From Sphagnum magellanicum (lineage: Eukaryota > Streptophyta > Sphagnopsida > Sphagnales > Sphagnaceae), in contig CM038907.1 in NCBI GenBank assembly GCA_021904315.1, positions 25,427,223 through 25,491,222 on the forward strand: 64,000 bases of DNA, given 5' to 3'. Position 1 is the stretch's first letter. Each line of letters opens with the position of its first letter. Shown in pieces: positions 43,799 to 56,289 of the stretch. The position numbers and the translations under genes are program-made. The notes under the pieces were generated by a model, which saw nothing but the letters and a program-made list of their open reading frames with translations, was not told the DNA's origin and did no database searches.

Positions 43799-46700
43799 AG
43801 TGTTAGAATCCTAGATGAGGATCTTTGATGTTAGGTGTTGTTAGATGGGATGCAAATTTTGTTCTCAAATTTTGTACATGGTTTTCCTTTATAAGAACAT
43901 TAGACGTTACATTCTTTTTAGGCATCAATTTGCTCCTTGTTTGTTTGTTATTATTTGCTCTTCAATGCACAATGTTTACTTGTTGTGTTGGGTTTTTTTT
44001 CTTGCTTCTGGTCAAACCTTCTTTGACCAACAAAACCCTAAACTTGATGCCCAACTTTGGGTTGATATTTGACCCCCTATTCAATGCCTAATACCAATGT
44101 TGATGTTGGTTTGTCGAATAACAAACAACTTATTATTGATAGCATACTAGTATCAAAAATTTTGAATTAAAAATAAAATAATCCCTACCTAGAATTTGAA
44201 AAAGAAACCTAGTACCAAGAACAACTTGGTATCTCCAAAATTTATACCATAACAACACTAGTTTGTACCCCAATGTCCTCACTATTAGTTAGGTCCTCCA
44301 TTTGTGTTGAAATTTGTTGTTGTTTTAGGACATTGGAATTGATGTATGAAATAATTGGTAATCAAAGACTTGGATTCAATAATAACCAAATGGAGCTCAT
44401 GGATTTGCAAACCCATCAAAGGCTTTTATTTCAATAATTTAAAATTTATATTCAAATAAATTGTTTAAAACTAGAGTTATGTGGTTCACTGCCCAAACAC
44501 AATCTCATAACTTTGAAATTAAATGCAAAAAAAAAAAACAATTGGATAACAAAACAAAGGTGATAATAGAGAAACAAAGAGGATGAATTCTATGGTATGG
44601 AATATCAACATAAACTCCTAAACCTTAATACAAGATTGTTCCATTCTCTCCTTAGTTTTTCCAAACCCTAATAAGGTAGGTAGGTCAATGTCCGAACACT
44701 TAAGGTAAGGTTTGCTTGCCATTTTTGCATGAAGGCCCCATTGTTTATGGCATCCAAAGAGTATATGGAGCCCTCCTCTTGGCACATCTATCACACTAAA
44801 GATTGGCAAAAACATATTAGAGGCAAAAAAGTTATTCTTGATCAAATAGTTCATAGCCTATTTTCAAAACCCTCAAAAAATCCATAAATATTACTATGTT
44901 GCCTTAGAGTTATAAGATGATTTGTAGAGCTTAAGATGGCGATTTCAACTTAGTTTGTATCGCTCAATTTGAACAAAGAATGATAAAGTTATGCACTGAT
45001 AAGTAGGAGAGGTCAAAATGAAGAAAAATGAAAAAAATTGCATTTTGCAATTCAAAAAAACATATTTTCTTTACTGCTCTTTTTTGGTTGCTCCTTTGGA
45101 TTTGCATTTCAAAGATGATTTGTAGAGCTTGAGAAGGCGCTCCAAGAACATTTTAAATCACTCAAAATGGAGAAGAATTGAGAAAGATCTGCCAAAGTGT
45201 TTGATGATAGGCGTATCTACCCTACTAAGGCAATAATGATACCAGTCCCAATATCCACAAAATCTAAGACCAGGCCGGTCTGGTCTTTGATACCAGGTGT
45301 AAAGCGTAAACCTATATACCAAGTCAACACCCAAAAAATGACAAAATGTTCTCGAAAAATTAAACCTTGACTAGGACTAGTGACAGGGAAGAAGGATGCT
45401 AATAATCTGGGATATTAGGTAGTTTGTATGCTTGTCACAAAGTTAGGTCCAGACTTGAGGCCTGACTCGACTTGTGTTGTGCGGGTATCAAAAATGGCAC
45501 AAAAACCCCACCTGTTATGTGGGTGATTCTTTAATTTCTTCATCACTCTTTTCAGAAGATCAGAGAATCAGGTCTGATATATAATCACCATTTTCAAGAA
45601 AATAAAAAGTAACAAAAGAAATGCCCAGAAACCCGCAGTTCTTTGTGAGTTCTTACATGAAAGGGGAGGTTCTTTGAGTTTATGAAATAATAAAAAGACG
45701 GGTTGTTTAATTCTGAATTTTTTTCAAAAACTCTGAATCATTAGTTTATTCATTTTGAAATTTCAAAAAATTGGAAATGGGGTCATTTTTATAAAAAAAG
45801 AGTTACCCACACAACACTGCTTGAGACCACAAATCACACACACAAACCACTATGAAAGAACCACTACAGCTAATAATATGTGAAGGGAATCACACCCTAA
45901 AACTGAGCTCAAGAGGACACTTCCAAAGAGAACCCAATCAAGGGCTAACAGGCGGTTCATTGCATAATGCCTCTGCCCTTCATGGGCAAGTTCAAACAAA
46001 AATCATGAGAAATGATGGAACCAATTACTGAAAACTGAGTATGATTCTAAAACAAGCAGTCTTATAAGGAGTACAGCTGGGTCTCTGGCTATCACCCACA
46101 CACGTTGGTTCCAAGTTCAAACCAAAATTTTATCCCCAAATCTTACAGCAATGTGAATTCTCTTTGCTTTGGTCACACCCAAGAATGTTAGACAGCAAAA
46201 GGAAGTTATATAAGACCAATCTGAATTCTCTTGCTTTCATTAGACCCAAGAATGATAGACAGCAAAAGGAAGTTATGTTAAACCACAGGAGACACTAAAC
46301 ACCCTGCCATGGAGATCTATCGGGCAGCTCATTTTGACGTGTCTTTTTGTGCCCTTGTTGCAGCTTGCATGGAGCTCTGCAATTTTGCATGTTCTGACTG
46401 CATGGTTTTGCATGTTTTGAGAGAAAGGGAAAAAACCATTAGATATGTTCTGTGGGACTCACAGGTTCTACTGTCTCAAAGTAGTTTCAAACTCAATCTC
46501 TCAATTGAAAGACAAGATTCTTGCCGATAGCTTATTTCTAAGCACACAAAAAAGGCCTATTGTTTTTCATTTATCTGAGAGGGTCACATAGATGACCGTG
46601 CAGAGTGCCCAACAGAGCTCAATTGGGGGGGGGGTTTGTGTGGGGGTTTTAGCATCCACCATGTATTCAATCAGCCTCTATTGTTTCTGCAAAAAAAATT

Positions 46701-46989
46701 CACTGTTACGAAAATTTTAGTCACAAATTTTAAACAAAATTTAACATGATAAAAAAAATCTTATTTTCTATCTGAATTAGTGGAAAAAATCAATTTGTGA
46801 CCCCCCAAAAAAAAATTTAATGATATTTTTGGAGAAAATGGCCCAAAGTTGCCATGTTTGAAAGAAAAAAAACTGAAATCTCCAATAAGTTCCAGATTGT
46901 TGCCAAAACATATCAGGAATCCTAACTTTTTCTAATCTCCTCTCTGACTTGTAGTCAAATCAGGAATCCGAAATTTTTCTTTATCTCCT
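43799..46989. other. Intergenic with minor repeats
   Basis: Probable 3' flank of the hAT relic to about 44100. AAGATGATTTGTAGAGCTT is present twice, at about 44920 and 45113, each followed by similar wording, indicating a diverged tandem pair about 200 bp apart. TGATAGACAGCAAAAGGAAG near 46252 repeats TTAGACAGCAAAAGGAAG near 46189, about 63 bp apart. There are a G run at 46625-46635 and no gene. Confidence 0.4.
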
Positions 46990-47110
46990 ATCTGACTTGT
47001 AGTCAAATTTGGCTGAGTCCTCCAATGGATGATCACCAACCTCCCTACCTCACAAAACTGGAAAAAAAAAACCCTGATTTCTATACATGGTTCAAGTAGG
47101 TAGCCATCAC
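46990..47110. repeat. Dispersed AT-rich repeat, partial copy 3
   Basis: TAGTCAAATTTGGCTGAGTC, CAATGGATGATCACC, TCACAAAACTGG and ATTTCTATACATGGTTCAAG followed by TAGGTAGCC match blocks of copies 1 and 2. The order is rearranged and the ends are truncated. Confidence 0.5.
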
Positions 47111-47359
47111 AAATGGATACCTATTCATTTTATTCATGCATACTATGTATGTGACCCTGAACATTCAAATTGGGTGAAGAAAAGTCAAAACATGGCCGGT
47201 TTGGCTCAGGAAAATGATTTTGCTCATGCGCATGTTTACAGTTTACTAAGGCTGGTAAAAGAGTCTAATAAATATGATTTGACTTTTACTGTATGTTTGG
47301 CCAATGACATGTTTCTGATTGGCCAATCAATGGTCAAGGTGATTTGTTGATGATGCAAT

Positions 47360-49130
47360 CTTCCAAAACTTTATTGATAGACACGCTGCACATTAGGAAA
47401 ATGTACAAAGGGATAAGAAAAAGGAAAAGGAAGAATTTACAAAAATCAACTTAGCTCAAACTAGATATCAAAACCTATCCATGTCAAAAATTGACCGCTT
47501 GCAATAGGTCGACCGTATTTGTTCATATCAAAAATCGGCTGCTTCCAGTAAGTCAGCCATGGAGATAAGAGGTGTGTCCTAGAGGGGTGGAAGTCGGGAA
47601 GTAGTTAAACCTAGAGCTACCACTCGACTTAAGATGGAAGATGCTTGCAGCCTTTGTAATGTGATTGAAATTTTTTGTCAAAAGAACCAAGACAAAAGAG
47701 GAGGGCCTTTTGGTTCTTTTAAACTCCAAATGGCATTGGCACAATTGTGTAAGAACACATCCACTTGCTTATGTAAACATCCAAATACCTTCACTGCTAA
47801 GGGGAGGAATTGATTAGTGGGGTGTCGGTCATAATAATTTCGTTTTTTGGCTTGAACTGCATCAAACTTAGCAAATCCTTGAGTGGCACAAGATTGGCGA
47901 AGTAAATCACTCGTGTTGGGTTGGCAATGATAATGTCAACTAAAGTGTCATCTTTGGTGAACACAATGTTGATTTGTTGATGAAAGAAATTGAATGTGTT
48001 TGAACGAAGCGCATGTAGTTGTTCTCACCCCATGTGGAAACCAACATCGTGCATAATGACAACAAAGGTGTCACGAATTGCATCATGGGTTCCTATGTGC
48101 TCACTGCCATGAGCACAACATAAAAGGTGGATGCCCATAGGGTTGATAGGATGTGTGAACACACATCAAAACATACCTACAATTGAGGGATGGGGTAGTT
48201 CCAAATCATATTCAAAGTGTTATGGAAAAGATTGGAGAAACTAATCGATAGCCTAAGAAAATTAATCATCTTGTAAATCAAACATTCACCTTTAGGATAG
48301 AACATGATAAAATTCGGGCATAATGGGCTTTAGATATCATGTTTAAGAGTATGTTAGAAAAGGTATGATGGTGCAAATGCTCCGAAATGGAATCTTGAAA
48401 TCAAACCAATTGTTGTTTAATGAGTTGTTCAAACGAAAAGAAACATGCGTGAACTAAAGATAATAGGAGATCACACGTTACCTTGAAGTGTTGCTAAAAA
48501 AGGAATGTGTTATTATTATCAACTCATGCGAAGGTTTCAAAAAGGAAGGGGTGTTGATCAACCATAAACCTAGTAGTTATAATTGAAACTACAAGGGCCC
48601 AAGTCCCAAAATAGGTTAGAACAATGGTGGTCGTCGATATGAACCCCATGCCATTGAAAGTTATTGGGAGAAAGGCTTGTTTATAGGTTAGAGGTCTTTT
48701 TGGGTTGTCAAAAGGTCTTGGACCCAATAAGCATCCAAACACTTGAAGGAGGGGGGAATCAAAAGAAGTGAAAGACTTTATGAAGGTGGAAAAAGGAGGT
48801 GTACATCATAAGAAATATGATGGTCATTGCATGAAACAATGAGTTATAATTCCAAAGGCTACCTAAACATCACCCATTCTATAGAAAAAATCCACATGTT
48901 GAACATCCTTTAATAGGGCATCTTTGATGAAGGATGATGTGAATGAGGAGGTGCCCAATGGAACTCCCAAAACTTTAATTCCTTCTAATGAGATGGTAAA
49001 TTGGGATGGGGTGTCAAAGTTAAATGATAAGTTACAGGGTGACCATGTTACACATTTATGAGGTTGGATAAAAAGACCTATCACACAATGTTCGGTCTAA
49101 AAATGTTCATATGTAGGTGATACAATGGGG
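47360..49130 (-). pseudogene. 5'-truncated LINE relic, - strand
   Basis: On the - strand from 49130 the sequence enters the late reverse-transcriptase/thumb region: GLFIQPHKCVTWSPCNLSF and ISLEGIKVLGVPLGTSSF (frame 48863-49084). It continues with FNGMGFISTTTIVLTYFGTW and ALVVSIITTRF (48524-48742). Then comes a Cys/His block (THPINPMGIHLLCCAHGSE, then HDAI) and an endonuclease-like block (NIVFTKDDTLVDIIIANPTR). The C-terminal wording is VFGCLHKQVDVFLHNCANAIW. AATAAA lies near 47371 on this strand, just before the presumed 3' end. Missing 5' parts fit normal LINE truncation. Frameshifts and stops make it inactive. The same family occurs at 56290-59190. Confidence 0.7.
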
Positions 49131-50109
49131 GGGGGTGGTGGAATCACAATAACATGTACCATAATAAGTGTAATGCTTACTTGATTTTTTAATGTTTTAA
49201 AGTCATACTTCAATTTAATGTTGAAATTGTAAGATTTGTTTATATAGTTGTATTTTTAATATATCATGGGAACATTTGAATTAATTTGAATAAAATCCAA
49301 TGAATAAAATTTTAACAAAGCCATTCATTAAACATTATAATGATTGTTTTTAAGTAGTAAAAAAAATTGTAAATAGATTTCAATTTTTTTGAAAGTGAAA
49401 ATTTTTGCCAAATTTTTAACATGAATATTAATAAAATATTATGAAATATTTTATTTCAAATTAAATATTTTTTCGAAATTTTTTTCAAGAATATTCCAAA
49501 AAAATTCTAGGAATATTTCCCCAAAGGTAGTCAAAAAGTAGGTGAATATGGCTCATGTTATCTTTTTTACACATGGGGACTTATGATGTGAATGTCATCT
49601 ACAATGGATGGAAATATACAAGAAAGGAAATGACTGATTATAGAATGCAAAGCCTAAAAGATTTGTTATTAATAATCTCCCACCTATTTGTAATTTTAAT
49701 TTCTTTTTGATGACTGCAAAATGTGAATAATTAAATTTAGGCTCAATTAGACAAGGTCCATGGTTTAAATTCCTAGGAACTGATTTGGACTCATTTGAAT
49801 CAAATTGAATCCGTGAGTTGAACTTTGCCTTGGACCTTAACTTGCATGTTGATTCTTTAAATCATGAGCCCTCCTTTTGAAGTTTTTTTTTTGGAGGCCA
49901 AACCAATTGATATTTCCTCCAAAATGGTGTAATATAAGTTTAGCCTCAATTTGTCACTTTTGGTCTTGGACCTTCATTTAAAAGCCATGGGTCAAATTTA
50001 TGGTTCTCAACCAATATAAGATTACTCTATTTCATTAGACCTTAGACCTTGGACCTTCATTTAAAATGGCCCTTAGAGGTGAAAAATATTTTGCTAGGGT
50101 TGCATATGG
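49131..50109. other. Intergenic, nothing recognised
   Basis: AT-rich. CTTGGACCTTCATTTAAAA occurs twice near 49970 and 50050, suggesting a small local duplication of about 77 bp. No gene. Confidence 0.4.
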
Positions 50110-50340
50110 AACACTACTAGGGATGCTCTTACTTGCATAGTGACCACTTACATCCTTTAGTTACCTTGGATATTTGGCCATTTACATACCTAGGTAAGGG
50201 AGGATGAGGTTTTAAAGGGGTTTGTAAAAAGGTCACCTTTTTAGCTTGGTAACTTAGTTGCAATTCATCCACAACTAAGCCATACCTAATGGGTGCTAAT
50301 GGATGGGGCACTAGTGAGTCACATAAGGTGGTCCAAATAG
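50110..50340. repeat. Dispersed repeat family, diverged copy C
   Basis: Shares the wording GACCACTTACAT, TACCTAGGTAAG, AACTTAGTTGCAATTCATCC and AACTAAGCCATACC with ATGGATGGGGC. The order is that of the second block of the family at 36451-37090 and 38590-38940. An open frame on - (50129-50311) is incidental. Confidence 0.45.
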
Positions 50341-53300
50341 TTGCCTTTCAATCCAAGTTAAACAGTGATATGAAATGTAAACACTTAATGTATTTGGCCA
50401 TTGGTTGGATTCTTGAACATGGATCCCATTAGTTTTTTAAAAAATTCAAAGGGATTCTTATTTTTAAATTTGAAGATAACTTGAATACCAACATCAGTAA
50501 TAGCTTCTACAAGCAATCTCTAAAGAATATTACATTTTATTACATTGTCAACACTCCAAGGTATCTACCTAGTACCTACCAATGTTGGGTAGATATTAGA
50601 TTTTTTCAATATCCATTAGTTTCGGTTATTCAATTTATTAATATCTATTAATTTTGGTTTTAATTTTTTTTCATTTAATATCATGTAAGGATATCAAAAA
50701 TATTAAAAATATCTAATGCCGAGTTTCAATATAATAGATATCTTGTAAAATAATATCCATTAGATATCCAAGATTTTTGGACAACAAAATATAACAATTT
50801 TAATCCAATAATGCATTGGGATAAAATTACAAATCCAAAATTTCATCTTTTTCAAATTCTTCCTCATATTCCTTTAACTTTTTCTCTAATTGCAGCAAAT
50901 CTAAATTCAATCAATTCTATCAAACTAAAAGGTGAATTACAACCCACCCTTCCACTTCAATTCTTTTCATTTTTTCTTCAATTTTAATTTCATTTATGAA
51001 CATTACTGCTTTTTCATTTTGCATTTTTTAATTTTGATTTTGATTTGACCCTTCCATCTTTCACATGTGCTCAAGGCCAATGATGAAAAAAATTCAAACA
51101 AACAAATGTTTTGCAAAAATTACCAAAAATATTGTTGTTTCTATGCACACCTTAAAAAATGTGATGCAAACATTTACAAACAAAAATAATCTATTAAAAA
51201 CAAATGAGCAATGTGAATTTAGGTCATAATGTAATTTTTTATAACCAAAATGTTGCGTAGTAAGGCTTGCACAACAATCACAAAAACAATAACAAACTAG
51301 TAGTCATGAAAAAAATGCAAACAAAACACATAGATTTTTTTTTAAAAAATGAATAACAGAAAAGAAAAAAACCATAGGTAATGGAAAAAAAGGAAATTGA
51401 AAACACACACACGCACAAAAAAAAAGAAAAAAAATTATAGAAATTAAAATAAAATTAAAATAAATACATGGAATTAAAACACATAATTTTTTATAAAACA
51501 CACACACACACACACAAACAACAATACGATATAAGTAATGACAAAGAAAGGGAAAGAAAAAAAAACACGTAATAAAAAATATAGAAAAGAAAAATTAAAG
51601 GAAAAAAAATTAATTTAAGAAAAAAAATGAAAGGATTACCTTGTTGTTGCCAAGAAACTCACTTCCCAACTCCTCCCCACTTGGTTAAAGAAATTGGCTA
51701 GCTAACCATCACATACAATATGTAACCCAACATAGGCAAAAGAAAAATAGTGGAGTTGTTCATTTGTATGTTTAGGGGGAGCACATGTATGATCACACGA
51801 AGAATACAAAGTAATAGTGGTAGCAAAAAAGAAAGAACACAATGACAACAAACAAACAACGAAAAGCATGGCATGAAAGAGGATGAAAGAGCACAATGAC
51901 GACTAAAACAAGGAAAAGCATGTCATGAAAGAAGAAGAATAGGGAAAAGACCAAGAAGACAAAAAAAAAAATGCAAAAAACAAAGTGGGGCCCAAGTTGA
52001 AGTTCAAGCCCCCTTTAGTTGAAGCTATCGAAGCACAATTAAAAGAAATTAGCTTAAGTTGAAATTAATTACACTTCAATAGTGGGTGATTGGAACATAT
52101 GGAAACATACCCTTTAGTCACAAAATTTGTGTGCACGTTTTCAAAATCCTTCATGTTATACTAAAGTTCTTCACAAAAGTCATGTTTAAACAAGTGAGAT
52201 GAGTTCTTGTTTTTTGGATCCAAGAACCATGGGTGTTGATGGTGGGACTACCTCCCAAGAATTGAAGGCATTAAATTTTCCCTTGGATGAACATGAGGAG
52301 GAGGAAGAACTTGAAAGAGTCAACTTCTTAGACAGAATTAACAAGCTTCAAGATGGCTAATTTGAGTTATATTTTCACTGGAACAATGTAGCCTAGGGTC
52401 ACCTTCCACATTAACAAAACAAAAAAATTAGTTTTTTTCAAAATGTGAAATTTATTATTGTTCATGATATAGGTTTGTCTACTATGACATTGTCATATGA
52501 ATAATGAAGTTATTTAGATCCTTAGCCTATGATAGATGTAATAGTTAAGGTGAGTTTATCACATGCTAAGGATTTGAATAATGCAGATAAAAACATGAGA
52601 ATTTCCCACCTATTACTTACCTTAGGGTTATTTTTGTTATTGAATAGTCCTTCAAATACTCAAGCATTTTTTTGTGAAAATATAAAACTAAGGTTGGACT
52701 TAGTTTCTATCAATTAGATCCATGCATTGAATCTTGGTACCAATCACTTTCCCAATGTTCCCCTACATATTCACCCACATGGGCTACTCAATAGGATTCC
52801 TATACATTAGTTCAAGGTCCATTTTATTTTTGTGTTTGGGCTTTGGACCTTTTTTGTTGAATGTTCCCAACTTACATTTTCAATAATTTGGAATTCTTAA
52901 AGTTAAACTTTTGGCCCACATTGTATAGAACGTATCCTTGGTGGCCAATTCTATAAGGCAAGGGGTCATAAGGTGAGCTTAGTGGTCATGAGCATGGCAA
53001 GTTGTATTGAGAGAAGATAAATGTTTTAATCAACATTCATAAATAAGAATATAGTTTGTAATATAACTAGTTTGCCGAGGTCATTAGTATGACAAAACAT
53101 TATATTACGAACCTTATTGTGCAAGCCAATATGTGCAAATAAGATTGAGCCAAAAAACTAGCTACTCCATATGTGGCATGTAGGTTGGCCAATTGATCCC
53201 AACTAGTTTCAAATGGATGATGTAACAATGTTGCATGTCAATGTTCATTTGAGTTTTAATTGATAATCGTTGTCACGGTCATGTTGTTCTAGTCCCAATG

Positions 53301-53930
53301 GGAGTTTGAGTTCTAAACATACTTATACCTACAAGATGTGCATTGCTTATGAACAAGAATATAATCTTGATTTGTAGCTTGAATTTGGTGAGACAAAATA
53401 GGGTGGTTGTGTTCTTCATGAAGTTGAACCATTGGGTGGTTGGGATGAGCAAAATGGTTATATGGAAAGCTTTGTGGAGATGGCAAGCAATTATATTTTG
53501 AGCTTTAGGATGGTGGCTGTTGCTAGTTCATTAGATTTAACTCCTTTCTTAGTTATACCAAAGTACTCATTACCACATAATATCATTTTTCCTACCATAG
53601 TAGGGCATTGGGTGATGACACAAATTACATCAATGTCAAACTACAATATATAAGCCATATATTTTACATTGAAATGAATGAAACTACATACATTACCTCA
53701 CACATGTATCATGAACCAAGGCGAATTGCCATAGGAAAATCCTATGATATATTGCACTAATGTCAAACTATGATATATATCACGTACATTTTTCATTGAA
53801 ATTGATGAAACCATGTAGTTTGTTTCAAGTACATATACTAGGCCAACACCTAATGCCCTAGGAAAAACCATATTTTACTATAACAAATAATTTATAAATT
53901 GGAGCAAGTTTTTTTTGCAATATGATTAAG
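50341..53930. other. Intergenic AT-rich DNA, no gene assigned
   Basis: Contains an ATATC/GATAT-rich patch at 50585-50775 that could fold on itself, and a (CA)n run at 51499-51515. Purine-rich A/G tracts at 51300-52000 give C/F-rich open frames on -. Open frames at 52529-52717 and 53432-53653 on + show no motif I can name. Confidence 0.4.
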
Positions 53931-53939
53931 GCATGCATC

Positions 53940-55855
53940 TTGGGTTCAGACTAATGTTGTGTGGATATATATTTTTTGATATATCCAAGGGTAAGGATAT
54001 ATATATATTCAATTTATTTACCTGGAGGGTGAGGGTGTATTAGTGTCTATTTTTTTCCATCAAGTTAGGGGCTGGGTATAAAAAAATTATGGTTTTGGTA
54101 GATAGGTAGGGTATGGATACCCTTTATCATATACCCATGGTTGGGGTAAAAAATGGGTAAGTATCTTTTTATTTAATTAATTAAAAATAAAAGAAATTTT
54201 CCATGCTAAAATAGTTTTCAAAGGCCCAAATTGAATAAGATGTAATGCATAAATATTTATGTCAAAATGCAAAGATCAATTAAAAATATGAACTCAAATG
54301 TCTAATGTTAAACATACACACAAATGAGAATAATATGAGGCTTTTCTAGATAAGATATATACTTTATGTTCAAGATATAATCACCATGTTCATAATATGT
54401 GGACTTCACATCTTCCACTTTGAAATTTCAACACAATGCACCCTTCCCTTCTTGCATACATATACTCAAAATGCCCAACTAGCCACCCTCAATCCCCATA
54501 TGGATACACATAATGACTGAAGAATCCAATTTCAAAAACACCATTTGGATTTCAATCCCAACAATTTTTTGATGAACAATATATTTAATTAGCTTCCCCA
54601 CAATACCATCATGTCCTAAGGCCTACATTGGGTTATGGTTTATAAAACAACCTAACTATAACAATTTTTGATAAGACAAATTAAACAACAATCCACCTTA
54701 CCAAATTTGCACCTTACATCATTTATTCTACCATCTACTTTGCATACCATATTTGCCTTATCAAATTTGCAGATTTAGAAATCAAAATTAACCAAATCAT
54801 CAAGTTCAACATAATCACCTAATTGGTCTTCAAACTCCTTTTCCATGTGCTTTATTTGCTTTAAATGGAAGAAAATAGATGTACAACAAAGGGACAAAAG
54901 CTATGTGGGCCCACAAAGGAAAAAAACATGTGGTTGATTTAATAAAAATGGTGAAAAAAATGTGGGTCCACATAGAGGCCAAAGAAAACAAAAAAGGAAA
55001 TGAACTTTGCATTATACCATATTTACTCCATTGGTGAATAAGAGCAGTGGGTCCACAAAAAGGCCAAAAAAATGAAAGAGGACAAAAAGTTTGTTCCTTT
55101 GGTGCACAAATTTCTTTTTAAGGCAGATGAAACAATTTTAATCCACTGCATAGGTTTCCTCTTTTGGGCTCCAGTAAACACAATGCACAAAAAATACCCC
55201 TAACAATAAAATAAATTCAATAAACAAATCATAAGAAAAAAACATTAGATTAACACAAAGAAAAAGAACATAATAAAACTTTCCACAAGAAAAGGTGATT
55301 GTTCAGTGTTGCTAAAACCTAATAGCTCCAAATAAATAAGTTTAACCTTTAGCATGAGACAATTATTCAAATGTTTTTTTGCCTTTTCCTTGGTCTTTGA
55401 TAGTGATGGAAAATTTTTTTGGCCTCTTGTTCATGGATATTTGCATTGTCAAGTGAAATTATTTGTTAATTTATGCAAACTTCAAAGTAACATCAATAAT
55501 AGAAGTTGGGAAAAAGTGCGATTGTGAGGCAACACTAATGTAATCAGCAACACAAAAGAGTGGCAATCCATATGGTGACATAGTTAAGGTTTAAAGTTTT
55601 AATTTTTTTTACCTTAAATTTTTTTCCTGGATACCAAAACATATCCAATTTAAAAAAAAAGATTTAAAAAATATATATGAACTTCTGAATAGGATATAAT
55701 TTTTCAAATTTACATATCTTAGGATATGTACCTCATTAGGATATATTTATTTTTAAAAATTAAGTTATGATATACGATATACCTTATCCATACCTGGCAA
55801 GCATATCTTGGTAAAAGTTATACCTGCACAATACTAGTTCAGACATTGGACTAAG
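53940..55855. mobile_element. Possible non-autonomous element with loosely inverted ends, about 1.9 kb
   Basis: The left edge reads TTCAGACTAATGTTGTGTGG followed by ATAT. The reverse complement of the right edge reads GTCTGAACTAGTATTGTGCA followed by GGTAT, about 70 percent matched. Inside the left edge, GGTATGGATACCC and GGGTATA wording (about 54070-54140) resembles the subterminal motifs of many plant hAT elements; inside the right edge are TATCCATACC words. There is no coding sequence. Exact termini and target duplication are not settled. Confidence 0.4.
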
Positions 55856-56289
55856 ACAAACAAAATAAAATGTTTTTTTAAAAAAATATTTATTAATTTT
55901 TTTATTTTTAAACTTCTTTTCCTATTTCTTTCCTCATATTTCTTTCATTCATTCATTATTTTTCCCTTTTTTCTTTTGGCTCTTCCTTCCTTTTTCATTT
56001 TTTCTTGTCCCCCTTTTTTTTTGGCTTCTCTTTTTTCTTTTCTTCAAAAACATTGTAAGACTTATTAGGTTTTCCCTCCAGGTTCTTTTGTTTCCTTTTT
56101 AACCCCCTTTCCCCCAATGGCTTGGGCTTATATTTTAGCATTAGTACCTTTGAGTGCCTTTCATTTGGGCCTTCCTTGCCCTAATTTGTATTTACACATC
56201 CCTTTTGTTTTTTAGTGGGAGGTGCAGCTTGCATTCTGCTTTCCTTTTGGCTGCCTAGCATGTGACCTATTTGATGTGGTGGCCTAACA
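55856..56289. other. T-rich intergenic DNA
   Basis: Pyrimidine-rich stretch (CTTTTCTTTTGGC, CCCTTTTTTTTTGGC). There is no gene; it borders the LINE relic. Confidence 0.4.

Noticed and set aside
46045..46130. Possible tRNA-like segment (GGTTCCAAGTTCAAACC wording)
   Set aside because: No cloverleaf arms or A box could be matched, and the B-box consensus is not met.
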